The notes under the pieces are model-generated. The model was not told the DNA's origin and searched no databases. It saw only the letters and a program-made list of their open reading frames with translations. From contig NZ_JAEINH010000005.1 in the NCBI RefSeq assembly GCF_016342785.1, positions 171,224 to 235,223 on the forward strand: a stretch of DNA of 64,000 nucleotides. The letters run 5' to 3'. Made by a program: the position numbers and the translations under genes. The stretch is from Sanguibacter suaedae (lineage in GTDB: Bacteria > Actinomycetota > Actinomycetes > Actinomycetales > Cellulomonadaceae). Shown piece by piece: positions 17,173 to 26,339 of this stretch (its first letter is position 1; every line of letters starts with the position of its first letter).

Positions 17173-18841
17173 AGAGCGCCTCGCAGGTCCACCGTCCGCC
17201 GGTGCAGGCGAGCAGCAGGGCGGTGCCGTCCTCGAGCTCGACCTGGAGGTGGACGCGCCGTGTGCCGCCGCCCGTCCACCAGCGTTCGGCGAGCGCCCAG
17301 GGCCCGGCCCACCCGTGGACGCGGTGGGTGGCGTCGGGGGCGACGACGGTGGCGGGGTCGCCGCTGGTGGTGAGCCGGGCGGTGACGACGACGGGCGCCC
17401 CTCGTGCGTCGAGGACGTCGACGGGCAGGGGTTCGGGCAGGACGGTCGCCGGGGCGGGGTCGGGCAGGCGGCCCGGCCAGGGGCGGTCCGCGGGGCGCAC
17501 GGGGGGTGCGGCGTCGCCCCAGGGCACGAGGTGGACCTGGTCGACGAGGCCGCGCCCACCCTGGAGGGTGGCGCTGAGCACGGCGTCGCCGCCGAGGAGT
17601 CCCTGGACGCGTTCGGTGGCGCGTCGGGCACGGAGGTCGTCGCCGCTGGCGGCGCCCCACAGGCGTCCTTGCTGGGCGCCGGCGGGGGCGACGTCCTCCG
17701 CGGTGATGGTCAGCCGGACGAGCGGTGAGGGGGCGGGCACCTCCTCGGTGGTCCCGGGGGCGGGGCGCGCACGGGTGAGCCAGCCTTCGAGCTGCCAACG
17801 GACGCGGTCGGTGATGCGGGGCGCGGAGAACCCGCCGAGGGCCCCGTCGTCGGTGCGCCAGGTGCGGGCGAGCTCGGTGCCCTCCTCGGTGGTGGCGCAG
17901 ATGCGGATGCGCCCGCACGTCACGGAGCGGGCGAGGACGAGGGCGTGGAGCTCCTCGGCGAGCGTGCGGGCCGCGAAGGTGGCGGTGTCGACGCGCTCGG
18001 CGGGCGGGTCGAGGGCGCACCCCACCTCGATGTCGGGCTCGACGCGGCGGGCGGCGGGCGGGCGGAGGTCCGCCCCGCGGGCCAGGCGGTGGGCCCAGCG
18101 GCCGAGGTGCCCGAACCGGGTGTGGACGTCGGCCTCGGCGAGCGCGGCGAGGTCGCCGAGGGTGCGCAGCCCGAGGCGTCCCCAGAGGTCGACGAGGTCG
18201 TTCACCCGGGGCACGGTCTGCGGGCTGGTGGCGGCGTGCAGGAGCGCGTGGAGGGGTTGGGCGGCGATGTGGCTCACGGACGTGCCGGGCGGCAGGATGC
18301 GGGCGTCCCGTGCGGCGAGGATCGCGGCGAGGACGCCGTCGCCGACGCCCACCTGGCTCTCGTGACCCGTCCGACGGGCGACGGTGTCCACGAGCAGCGA
18401 GGCGAGGGCCTCCTCCGAGCCGTGGTACCGGCTCGCGCCGGCGGCGGGGAGCAGGAGGAGGCCCGGGCGGGCGACCTCGAGACCGGCGACGAGCGTCTCG
18501 GCCGCGGCGGCCACGGGTTCGAACTCGCGGGTGTCGCGCCCGTCGTCGGCGGGGAGCAGCACGAGGTCCGGGCAGCACTCCTGCGCGGCCCGCAGGCGCA
18601 TGCCGCGGCGGACCGCCTGGGTGCGGGCCAGGGCGGAGGCGGCCGTGACGCGGCGACCGTCGTGGACCGCGGCGGGCAGGTCCGGGGGGACGCCGTCGGA
18701 GCGCACCGCGGCGAGGACCGGCCAGTCCGGGACCCACAGGACGGCGGTGCGGAGGGCGACGACGTCCTGCGCAGCCTCCGTGGCCTGCTCGGCCTGCGCA
18801 GCCTCGTCGAGGCTGGTGGTCACGGGACGCACAGGATTCAC
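17165..18841 (-). CDS. imuB: ImuB, Y-family polymerase-like mutasome protein, 558 aa
   Basis: ImuB is a catalytically degenerate Y-family polymerase that bridges ImuA', DnaE2 and the beta clamp during induced mutagenesis. The visible sequence has the family layout: a palm region with AVLWVPDWPVLAAV, HhH-like LGLRTLGDLAALAEADV, and a little-finger-like C-terminus. The catalytic acidic residues of active Y-family enzymes are not evident (WVPDWP replaces the usual D-x-D-x-F region), as expected for ImuB. The start is uncertain; I chose GTG at 18841, which overlaps the imuA stop as GTGA, over a far-upstream ATG that would run deep into imuA. Its stop overlaps dnaE2 by 8 nt. Confidence 0.9.
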   Translation of the reverse strand: MNPVRPVTTSLDEAAQAEQATEAAQDVVALRTAVLWVPDWPVLAAVRSDGVPPDLPAAVHDGRRVTAASALARTQAVRRGMRLRAAQECCPDLVLLPADDGRDTREFEPVAAAAETLVAGLEVARPGLLLLPAAGASRYHGSEEALASLLVDTVARRTGHESQVGVGDGVLAAILAARDARILPPGTSVSHIAAQPLHALLHAATSPQTVPRVNDLVDLWGRLGLRTLGDLAALAEADVHTRFGHLGRWAHRLARGADLRPPAARRVEPDIEVGCALDPPAERVDTATFAARTLAEELHALVLARSVTCGRIRICATTEEGTELARTWRTDDGALGGFSAPRITDRVRWQLEGWLTRARPAPGTTEEVPAPSPLVRLTITAEDVAPAGAQQGRLWGAASGDDLRARRATERVQGLLGGDAVLSATLQGGRGLVDQVHLVPWGDAAPPVRPADRPWPGRLPDPAPATVLPEPLPVDVLDARGAPVVVTARLTTSGDPATVVAPDATHRVHGWAGPWALAERWWTGGGTRRVHLQVELEDGTALLLACTGGRWTCEALYD

Positions 18842-19827
18842 CCGACCCTCGGCAGGCCGGGGTCCGCCCCCGGCCCCGCGGCTGCAGGACGGGCGGAGGG
18901 CGCGTCGTGCGGGCCGACGGGCGGCACGCCCGGGCGGGTGGTGGGTGCGTCGGCGGGGCGCACGGGCAGCGCGACGTCGGCCCGCAGGGTCCGGCCACCG
19001 GCACCCCGCCCGGAGCGGGCGACGGTGAGACGTCGCGTGCGGAGCCTGCCGTGCCCGGAACCCAGTCCGGACCACCGGGTGTGCTCGGTCGTCAGGACGA
19101 GGTGCGCCCCCGGCCAGGTGGTCGTGGACACGAGGACCGACGCCCGCTCCCGCGCCCGGGACGCGAGCCGTCGCCGGTCGCCGTCCGCGAGCGCGGCGTC
19201 GGGCCCCACGACCACGACGTCCATGCCGTCGAGGAGCGCGGCGACGACGACGGCGGTGTCGGGCCCGGGGGCGGGCACGAGCACGAGCCGGTCGAGGGCC
19301 ACGCCCATCTGGGCGGCGGCGAGCACCCCGGTCCGTGGTGCGCCGACGACGGCGACCCAGCCGCCGTCGCGGGTGACCTCGGCGAGCAGGGCGAGGAGCA
19401 GCGACGTGGACCCGCTGACCGTGGCCGTGCTGCCGCGTCGGATGCCCTCGGGGACGAGCGCCGCGAGCTCGGCGGGGACGGGCAGGGCGGGGCGTTCCCG
19501 GGTGGTGAGCGCCCGCACCGGTCGGTCCGCGCGATCGACGCCCGCGAGGTCCGTGACTTCGCCCGGGGCCGGGGACGGGTCGGGGGCGACGGCGAGGTGC
19601 CCGCCCGGCGGACGGGACGGGGGCCCCGGGGCGCGACCGTGGTCCGAGGTGAGCTCGGTGGTCCCCTGGTCCACCTGGACCACGGACCTCGCGCCGGTGA
19701 GCTCCTCGGCCCGACGCAGCGCGGCCCGGGCCCGCTCGGCGCGGGAGACGGGCGCCGTGCCGTCTGTACCGTCAGCGCCGTCGGTGTCATCGGTGTGGTC
19801 GGTGCGGGAGGTCCCGGGGGCGTGCAT
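18838..19827 (-). CDS. imuA: ImuA', RecA-fold mutasome accessory protein, 329 aa
   Basis: This is the actinobacterial ImuA' protein, first gene of the imuA'-imuB-dnaE2 cassette. It has a weak RecA-like core: a Walker-A-like GSTSLLLALLAE segment about midway, then GGWVAVVGAP and a hydrophobic VVVAALLDGMDVVVVGPD strand. The N-terminal ~80 residues are polar with a Thr/Asp-rich stretch, and the C-terminus is Pro/Ala-rich. The ATG at 19827 is preceded by a strong aggagg site. Its stop overlaps the imuB GTG. A perfect actinobacterial SOS box lies 79-94 nt upstream of the start. Confidence 0.88.
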   Translation of the reverse strand: MHAPGTSRTDHTDDTDGADGTDGTAPVSRAERARAALRRAEELTGARSVVQVDQGTTELTSDHGRAPGPPSRPPGGHLAVAPDPSPAPGEVTDLAGVDRADRPVRALTTRERPALPVPAELAALVPEGIRRGSTATVSGSTSLLLALLAEVTRDGGWVAVVGAPRTGVLAAAQMGVALDRLVLVPAPGPDTAVVVAALLDGMDVVVVGPDAALADGDRRRLASRARERASVLVSTTTWPGAHLVLTTEHTRWSGLGSGHGRLRTRRLTVARSGRGAGGRTLRADVALPVRPADAPTTRPGVPPVGPHDAPSARPAAAGPGADPGLPRVG

Positions 19828-19905
19828 CGTGGACCTCCTCGTGCCGGGGTGGGCGGTCGCTCCCGGGCTGCCGTGACGGTGTGCGGCGGGGACGACACAC
19901 CCTGT

Positions 19906-19921
19906 TCGAACGTGTGTTCGA
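19906..19921 (-). promoter_or_regulatory. LexA (SOS) box TCGAACGTGTGTTCGA
   Basis: The 16-mer is a perfect match to the actinobacterial LexA consensus TCGAAC-N4-GTTCGA, with GTTCGAAC repeated at both edges. It lies in the divergent region between imuA (minus) and the ybhB-type gene (plus), 79 nt from the imuA ATG. LexA control of imuA'-imuB/dnaE2 is known in mycobacteria and relatives; DNA damage should therefore induce this cassette. The neighbouring plus-strand gene could also be affected. Confidence 0.9.
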
Positions 19922-20017
19922 ACACGATACGTCACCCGGTGGCGCCACCGCCCCCCGCGAGCGGGTGATGATCCGCTCGTCGTGCGCCCACCGGTCCCCG
20001 GGTCGCATGATGGGGGC

Positions 20018-20545
20018 ATGGACCTCTCACGCCCCGTCCCGCCCGAGCCCTACTCCCTCCTGCCCTCCGTGCCGTCGTTCTCGCTCACGAGCGAGGACAT
20101 GACCGACGGGGGCCACCTGGACCCGGCGTTCTCCGCCGGCGGGAGCAACACGTCGCCGCACCTCGCCTGGTCGGGCTTCCCCGAGCAGACGCAGTCCTTC
20201 CTCGTGAACATGTTCGACCCCGACGCCCCGACGCCCGCGGGTTGGTGGCACTGGACCGTCGTCGACGTCCCCACCGACGTCACGGAGCTCCAGCCCGGCG
20301 ACGGGTCCAGCGACCTCATGCTCCCGGGCGCAGCGTTCCACGTCCGCAACGACGGCGGCGAGTTCGACTACTCGGGCGCCGCCCCGCCCGCCGGCGACCG
20401 CCCGCACCGCTACGTCTTCGCCGTCCACGCCCTGGACGTCGACACCCTCGACGTCGACCCCGAGCAGAGCCCGACGCTCGTCGCGTTCACCGCCGTGTTC
20501 CACACGATCGCGCGCGCCACGCTCACCGCCACCTTCCAGGCGTAG
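20018..20545 (+). CDS. YbhB/YbcL family Raf-kinase-inhibitor-like protein, 175 aa
   Basis: This is a small cytoplasmic protein of the PEBP (phosphatidylethanolamine-binding) fold. The family signature is clear: FSLTSEDMTDGGHLDP at the start, SPHLAWSGFPEQTQSF, then FDPDAPTP followed by GWWHWTVVDVP, and RYVFAVHALDV near the end. Bacterial members have no firmly established role. I chose the ATG at 20018 because the family similarity begins just after it. A short hairpin (arms 20545-20551 and 20558-20564) directly follows the stop and could act as a terminator. The upstream region is shared with imuA and carries the LexA box. Confidence 0.93.
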   Translation: MDLSRPVPPEPYSLLPSVPSFSLTSEDMTDGGHLDPAFSAGGSNTSPHLAWSGFPEQTQSFLVNMFDPDAPTPAGWWHWTVVDVPTDVTELQPGDGSSDLMLPGAAFHVRNDGGEFDYSGAAPPAGDRPHRYVFAVHALDVDTLDVDPEQSPTLVAFTAVFHTIARATLTATFQA

Positions 20546-20613
20546 CCGCCCGCGCAGGGGCGGCCACCGGGACCACCTGGCAGCCGCCCCGCGCCCGCGG
20601 CTACCCTGCCCGC

Positions 20614-21213
20614 ATGACACAGCACACCGGACCCGGCGACGGCACGAGCGCGGCCGCAGCCACGGCCACCGTCCTCGGCACGCTCGAGTGGGCACCTGCC
20701 ATCGAGCACCCCGAGCTGCTCGCCGACGCCACCTCGCAGGCCCTCGCCCGCTGGGCGCTCGACGTCCCCGAGGTCGCCCACGAGGTCCTCGTCGCCGAGA
20801 TCGACCCGGACCTGTCCGACACCGCCGCCATGAGCGACGCCTACGCGATCCCCCTCGAGGCGTCCGTGAACTGCGTGCTCGTCGGCGGCCGACGCGAAGG
20901 CACCGAACGGGTCGCAGCCCTCGCCGTGCGCGCCTCGACGCGCGCCGACGTCAACGGGACCGTCAAGAAGCTCCTCGACGTCCGCAAGGCGTCCTTCGTG
21001 CCCACGGACCGCGCCGTCGCGGACTCCGGCATGGAGCACGGAGGCATCACCCCCGTCGGCCTCGACGCCTCCTGGCCCCTCCTCGTCGACGCCGCAGCCC
21101 TCACCGGGACCGTGGTCATCGGGTCCGGGGTGCGCCGCTCCAAGCTCGCCCTCCCCGGAGCGCTCCTCGCCACGCTCCCCGGAGCCCGCGTCGTCGAGGG
21201 CCTCGCACGGTGA
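20614..21213 (+). CDS. YbaK/EbsC family protein (aminoacyl-tRNA deacylase-like), 199 aa
   Basis: The protein resembles the YbaK/ProX editing domains that hydrolyse mischarged aminoacyl-tRNAs. Typical features are the SVNCVLVGGRREG segment and the VNGTVKKLLDVRKASF motif with its conserved Lys pair, followed by the Gly-rich GGITPVGL loop that lines the substrate pocket. It is slightly longer than E. coli YbaK because of an N-terminal extension. The amino acid and tRNA that it edits cannot be told from the sequence. Its stop overlaps the GTG start of the following acetyltransferase by 4 nt (GTGA), so they are coupled. Confidence 0.88.
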   Translation: MTQHTGPGDGTSAAAATATVLGTLEWAPAIEHPELLADATSQALARWALDVPEVAHEVLVAEIDPDLSDTAAMSDAYAIPLEASVNCVLVGGRREGTERVAALAVRASTRADVNGTVKKLLDVRKASFVPTDRAVADSGMEHGGITPVGLDASWPLLVDAAALTGTVVIGSGVRRSKLALPGALLATLPGARVVEGLAR

Positions 21214-21806
21214 GCACCCCCGACCCCGGGGCGAGCAGCGCACCGAGCACCATGCCGGGCGCCGCACCGGGCACGCTCACGGTCCGCTCCGCCCGACGCT
21301 CCGACACCGCGGCGCTCGCGGAACTCGCTGCGGTGACCTTCCCGCTGGCGTGCCCGCCGGGCACGGAGCAGGCGGGCATCGACCACGTCCTGGCGACGAC
21401 GCTGTCCGCCGGGGGCTTCGCGCGCTTCCTCGAGGACCCGGCGTCCACCGTCCTCGTCCTCCAGGACGAGGCGGGGACGCTCGTCGCGTACACGGTGCTC
21501 GTGGCCGGGACCCCGGACGACCCGGAGCTGGCGGCCGCCGTGACTCCCGGGCGGACGGTCACGGTGAGCAAGTTCTACGTGCTGCCGGGCCTGCACGGCT
21601 CGGGTGCGGCGCGGCGGCTCATGACCGCCGCCCTCGACGCGGCCCGTGCGGGCGACGCCCAGGTGGTGTGCCTGGGCGTGAACCAGCAGAACGCTCGGGC
21701 CCAGGGCTTCTACGCGCGCTCGGGCTTCGAGGTGGTGGGGGTCCGGCACTTCCGGACGGGCGACCAGGTGCACGAGGACCACGTCATGGAGATGCGCCTG
21801 GGCTGA
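21210..21806 (+). CDS. GNAT-family N-acetyltransferase, 198 aa
   Basis: This is a Gcn5-related acetyltransferase that uses acetyl-CoA. The core shows TVSKFYVLPGLHGSGAARRLM, where the V/FYVLP beta strand and the HGSGAARRL pyrophosphate-binding loop are the family hallmarks. It is followed by CLGVNQQNARAQGFYARSGFEVVG, the conserved C-terminal helix and strand. The acceptor substrate is unknown. The GTG at 21210 overlaps the YbaK-type gene stop; this start leaves a Pro/Ala-rich N-terminal extension of about 25 residues, and a later internal start is possible. It is convergent with the TetR gene, leaving 3 nt between the stops. Confidence 0.88.
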   Translation: MSTPDPGASSAPSTMPGAAPGTLTVRSARRSDTAALAELAAVTFPLACPPGTEQAGIDHVLATTLSAGGFARFLEDPASTVLVLQDEAGTLVAYTVLVAGTPDDPELAAAVTPGRTVTVSKFYVLPGLHGSGAARRLMTAALDAARAGDAQVVCLGVNQQNARAQGFYARSGFEVVGVRHFRTGDQVHEDHVMEMRLG

Positions 21807-21809
21807 GGG

Positions 21810-22370
21810 TCACACGAGGCGCGCGCGGAGCCCGTCGACGAAGACGCTCAGCCCGAACCCGAACCGTGCGGTGCCGCTCGCGAGCGCGCCCGGCGCCCCG
21901 GCGGGCTCGTGCTCGGCGGCCTGGGCGTGCGACTGCTCGTCGGCGGTGTGGCCGAACACGTAGTGGAGGAGGGTGAGCGCGGCGAGCTCGGCCTCGGTCT
22001 CGTCGAGGCCCGCGTCGGCGAGGACCTCCGTCATGAGGCGCACGGTCTGGCCGCGCCCGGTCTGCAGGGCGTAGGCGGCGGCGACCACCTCGGCACCGTC
22101 GCGGTGGGCGAGGAGCGCGGCGCGCAGGCGGTGGGCGAGCTCGGTGATGCGCGTGTCCCAGTCCCCGACAGGGAGTCCGCCGTCGAGGCCGTCGAGGATG
22201 CGGTCGGCGATCGCCCCGAGGAGGGCCTGCTTGTTGGCGACGTGCCAGTAGAGGGCGCCGGGCTGGACGCCGAGCGACCCAGCGAGACGGCGCATGGTGA
22301 GGTCGCCGAGGCCGTACTCGTCGAGGATCGCGAGCGCACCGGTGAGCACGTCGTCACGGGTGAGAGCCAC
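21810..22370 (-). CDS. bioQ: TetR-family regulator, probable BioQ-type biotin repressor, 186 aa
   Basis: An N-terminal helix-turn-helix (about residues 15-50, with LTMRRLAGSLGVQPGALYWHVANK) is typical of TetR regulators and is followed by a helical ligand/dimerisation domain. It starts with GTG at 22370 and is divergent from bioY. In corynebacteria the TetR protein BioQ represses biotin genes by binding TGAAC-N3-GTTAC sites. Two TGAAC-N3-GTTCA sites lie here in the 104-bp gap between this gene and bioY. I therefore infer a BioQ role and probable autoregulation; the protein sequence alone only supports TetR. Confidence 0.75.
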   Translation of the reverse strand: MALTRDDVLTGALAILDEYGLGDLTMRRLAGSLGVQPGALYWHVANKQALLGAIADRILDGLDGGLPVGDWDTRITELAHRLRAALLAHRDGAEVVAAAYALQTGRGQTVRLMTEVLADAGLDETEAELAALTLLHYVFGHTADEQSHAQAAEHEPAGAPGALASGTARFGFGLSVFVDGLRARLV

Positions 22371-22398
22371 GCTTGACCGTACCGCAGCCCAGAACTAT

Positions 22399-22434
22399 CT
22401 TGAACACCGTTCAAGCACCTGAACGGTGTTCAAG
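22399..22434. promoter_or_regulatory. Paired BioQ-type operators forming one long inverted repeat
   Basis: CTTGAACACCGTTCA (22399-22413) and its exact reverse complement (22420-22434) are separated by 6 nt. Each arm itself contains a TGAAC-N3-GTTCA dyad (22401-22413 and 22420-22432), with centres 19 bp apart. The element sits 29 nt from the TetR start and 41 nt from the bioY start, so it can control both directions. Confidence 0.8.
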
Positions 22435-22474
22435 CGCGGTGCGCGGAGCGCGCCGCCCGTCCCCCTGGAGCCTC

Positions 22475-23074
22475 ATGACCTCGCCCGAGCTCGCCGGCAG
22501 CCCCGCCCGCACCGTCCTCGCCGACCGTGTCCCCGTCCTCGCCACGAGCCGCGCGCTCACCGACACGGTCCTCGTCGTCACCGGGACGCTCGTCGTCGCG
22601 CTGCTCGCCCAGCTGAGCATCCACCTGCCCTTCACCCCGGTGCCCATCTCCCTGGCGACCTTCGGGGTCCTGCTCACCGGGGCGGCGCTCGGGTCCGGGC
22701 GCGGCGCGGCGAGCATGGGCCTGTACGTCGCGGCAGGCGTGCTCGGTGCACCGTTCTACGCCGAGGGCGCGAGCGGCTGGGCCTTCGCGTCCTTCGGGTA
22801 CGTCCTCGCCTACGTCCCGGCCGCGTTCCTCGCCGGGCACCTCGCGCGCCGCGGCGCGGACCGCACCCCGCTGCGCACCGTCGCGCTCGTGGCCACGGCC
22901 ACCGTGGTCGTCTACGCCGGGGGCGTGCCGTGGCTCATGGCGTTCCTCGACGTGGACCTCGCCACGGCCCTGACGCTCGGCGTCGTGCCGTTCCTCGCGG
23001 GCGACGCCGTGAAGGCGGCCCTGCTGTGCGTTGCGCTGCCGACCGCGCGCAAGGTCGTCACGCCCCGCGACTGA
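22475..23074 (+). CDS. bioY: BioY, biotin transporter substrate-binding (S) component, 199 aa
   Basis: This integral membrane protein captures biotin and works alone or with an ECF energizing module. The family pattern is visible: LLAQLSIHLPFTPVPISLATFGVLLTG early, GLYVAAGVLGAPFYAEG in the middle and DAVKAALLC at the end, with about six membrane helices. I chose the ATG at 22475; an earlier in-frame ATG would extend through the operator. No bioM/bioN genes adjoin it, so the energizing ATPase is either shared or elsewhere. Expression is probably repressed by the divergent TetR/BioQ-type protein through the operator pair just upstream. Confidence 0.93.
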   Translation: MTSPELAGSPARTVLADRVPVLATSRALTDTVLVVTGTLVVALLAQLSIHLPFTPVPISLATFGVLLTGAALGSGRGAASMGLYVAAGVLGAPFYAEGASGWAFASFGYVLAYVPAAFLAGHLARRGADRTPLRTVALVATATVVVYAGGVPWLMAFLDVDLATALTLGVVPFLAGDAVKAALLCVALPTARKVVTPRD

Positions 23075-23081
23075 GCCGTCG

Positions 23082-23116
23082 GCCGGGCCGGGCCGCGCAC
23101 CGCGGACCGGCCCGGC
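23082..23116. terminator. GC-rich bidirectional hairpin between convergent genes
   Basis: Arms at 23082-23097 and 23101-23116 pair over 16 positions with one mismatch and a CAC loop. The hairpin follows the bioY stop by 8 nt and precedes the stop of the convergent gene at 23139, a good position for a shared terminator. No T-run is present. Confidence 0.6.
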
Positions 23117-23138
23117 CGGTCAGCGCGGGCCGGGCCGG

Positions 23139-23714
23139 TCAGCGCAGCGCGGACTCGACGTGCACGACGGGCGGGACGTCCGCGTCGGCGAACTCGTCCG
23201 GGAGCTCGATCACCGTGGTGGTGGGCGCGTAGTCCTGCGTGCACATGACGTCGCCGGCAGGCCCCTCGACGTCGACGTGGATCTCGCCGTCGACGATCTC
23301 CATCGAGACCGGGGTGAGCGGACACGACGAGCTGCCGTAGGTGACGACGTGGATGGTCCCCTCGTCGAGCATGACGACGGCGCCCGAGTCCTGGCCGGAG
23401 AACCCGTCGGGCGTCCCGGCGTGCTGGTCGACCACGGTCACCGACAGGCCGGTGGCGTCGGGCACGGTACCGGGGTCGGCAAGGTCCGTCCCCGGGTCGG
23501 CGGGATCGGGCGCGTCGCCCGTGCCGCCGTCGGTGGTCGTGGGCGCCGGGCCGGGGCTCGCGGTGCTCGTCGGGTCCGCTCCCCCGTCGTCGGGGTCGTC
23601 GCGCAGGGCGAGCACCACGACGGTCGTCACCGCGACGGCGAGGACGACGAGCGCGGCGACGACGATGGTGCGGCGCGAGACGGACCGTGGGGCGGGCGCG
23701 GGTTCCTGGGTCAT
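23139..23714 (-). CDS. Hypothetical membrane-anchored protein, 191 aa
   Basis: I do not recognise the family. A short cytoplasmic N-terminus (MTQEPAPAPRSVSRR) is followed by one strongly hydrophobic helix (about residues 17-36). A ~50-residue Thr/Pro/Asp/Gly-rich linker then leads to a small outside domain (about 90-191) with two Cys (SSSCPLTP and DVMCTQDY) that could form a disulfide. There is no lipobox, so it is best read as a type II membrane-anchored protein of the cell surface. It lies 19 bp downstream of the siderophore-interacting protein gene and may be co-transcribed with it. Confidence 0.7.
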   Translation of the reverse strand: MTQEPAPAPRSVSRRTIVVAALVVLAVAVTTVVVLALRDDPDDGGADPTSTASPGPAPTTTDGGTGDAPDPADPGTDLADPGTVPDATGLSVTVVDQHAGTPDGFSGQDSGAVVMLDEGTIHVVTYGSSSCPLTPVSMEIVDGEIHVDVEGPAGDVMCTQDYAPTTTVIELPDEFADADVPPVVHVESALR

Positions 23715-23733
23715 CTGCCCACGGTAGCGACGG

Positions 23734-24567
23734 TCAGTGGGTCTTGCCGACCTTCCAGTAGCCGCAGAACACGATGTTCTCCTTGGGGACGCCCGCGGCG
23801 ACCCAGTGGCGGCGGAGCCCGACGGGCAGCGCGGACTCCCCCACCACCCAGCCGTAGAAGGGCTCGGTGGGCACGGGCAGCGCGCGGGCCGCCTCGAGGG
23901 CGGCGTGCCCGGGCTGCTCGTCGGAGCCGCCGCGGGCCACCCAGCGGACGTCGACACCAGCGGGCGCCTCGAGGTCCTGCCGGTCGTCGCCGGTGGGGAT
24001 CTCCACGACGACGGTGCCGGTCGTGTCCGCGGGCAGGGAGCGGAGGATCCCTGCGACGGCGGGCAGCCCGGTCTCGTCGGCGACGAGGACCACGTGCCCC
24101 AGGGCGGGGTCGGGGGCGAAGCTGATGCCCTCGTCGAGGACGGCGACCACGTCGCCGGGGGCGCAGGTGCGGGCCCACGTGCTCGCGGGACCCGCGGTGC
24201 CGTGGGCGTCGTCGCCGTGGAGGACGAGGTCGACGTCGAGCTCCGGACCCTGCGGGCCGTCGTCCCGGAAGTCACGGACCGTGTAGTTGCGCAGCACGGG
24301 GCGTGACGTCTTGGAGATGGTGAGGAACTTCAGGTAGGCGAGGGTGCTGAGCTTCTGCGGGAGGCGTTCGAGGGAGTCCTCGGCGACGGGGATGAACAGG
24401 CGGAACCACTGGTCGAACCCCATGGGGCGGAAGCGGTCGATGTCGCGTCCGCCGAGGGTGACGCGCACGAAGCTCGGCGAGATGCGCCGGGTGGCGAGGA
24501 CCTCGAGGACGAGGAGCTCGGACGTCTCGGGCTTGAGGCGGGTCTGGGTGGCGCTGGTGCGGGGCAT
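23734..24567 (-). CDS. Siderophore-interacting protein (FAD/NAD(P)H ferric reductase), 277 aa
   Basis: This cytoplasmic flavoprotein is expected to reduce ferric siderophores and release iron. The N-terminal FAD-binding barrel contains LRNYTVRDFR (the R-x-Y-T/S flavin motif, about residues 93-102). The middle has GDVVAVLDEG and VLVADETGLPAVAGIL, the NAD(P)-binding start. The C-terminus ends with the family's conserved GYWKVGKTH. The length is typical. I chose the ATG at 24567 because the family similarity begins soon after it. An imperfect iron-box-like palindrome lies 22-43 nt upstream, consistent with repression by an IdeR/DmdR-type regulator. Confidence 0.93.
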   Translation of the reverse strand: MPRTSATQTRLKPETSELLVLEVLATRRISPSFVRVTLGGRDIDRFRPMGFDQWFRLFIPVAEDSLERLPQKLSTLAYLKFLTISKTSRPVLRNYTVRDFRDDGPQGPELDVDLVLHGDDAHGTAGPASTWARTCAPGDVVAVLDEGISFAPDPALGHVVLVADETGLPAVAGILRSLPADTTGTVVVEIPTGDDRQDLEAPAGVDVRWVARGGSDEQPGHAALEAARALPVPTEPFYGWVVGESALPVGLRRHWVAAGVPKENIVFCGYWKVGKTH

Positions 24568-24588
24568 GCTCGCTCCGTCGTCGAGGGT

Positions 24589-24610
24589 CAGGTAAGCGCA
24601 GCCTAACCTG
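24589..24610 (-). promoter_or_regulatory. Candidate iron box (IdeR/DtxR-type)
   Basis: Read on the minus strand this is CAGGTTAGGCTGCGCTTACC followed by TG. The left half matches the iron-box half site TTAGGTTAGGCT well; the right half is degenerate and offset. The position just upstream of a siderophore-interacting protein gene supports it. It may also affect the divergent ABC-F gene. Confidence 0.45.
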
Positions 24611-24734
24611 CGTGCGCCGTGGGCAGAAGGGGTCGTGGACGCGCGCCCGCCGCGCACGGCCGCTTTGTAGACTCGGGGCTCGCCCTGTGCCGGACACTCC
24701 TCCGAGCTGCGCGCCCTTCCCTCGAGAGGTCCCC

Positions 24735-26327
<1,593 letters not shown>

Positions 26328-26339
26328 GTGGGTGCACCG

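Noticed and set aside
13855-17373. 1172-aa plus-strand open frame
   Set aside because: Antisense to dnaE2, with Gly/Val/Glu-rich composition and no recognisable motif; typical shadow in high-GC DNA.
22371-22474. Riboswitch in the bioY leader
   Set aside because: The only strong structure is the paired palindrome, which is better explained as a protein-binding operator; no known biotin riboswitch class fits.
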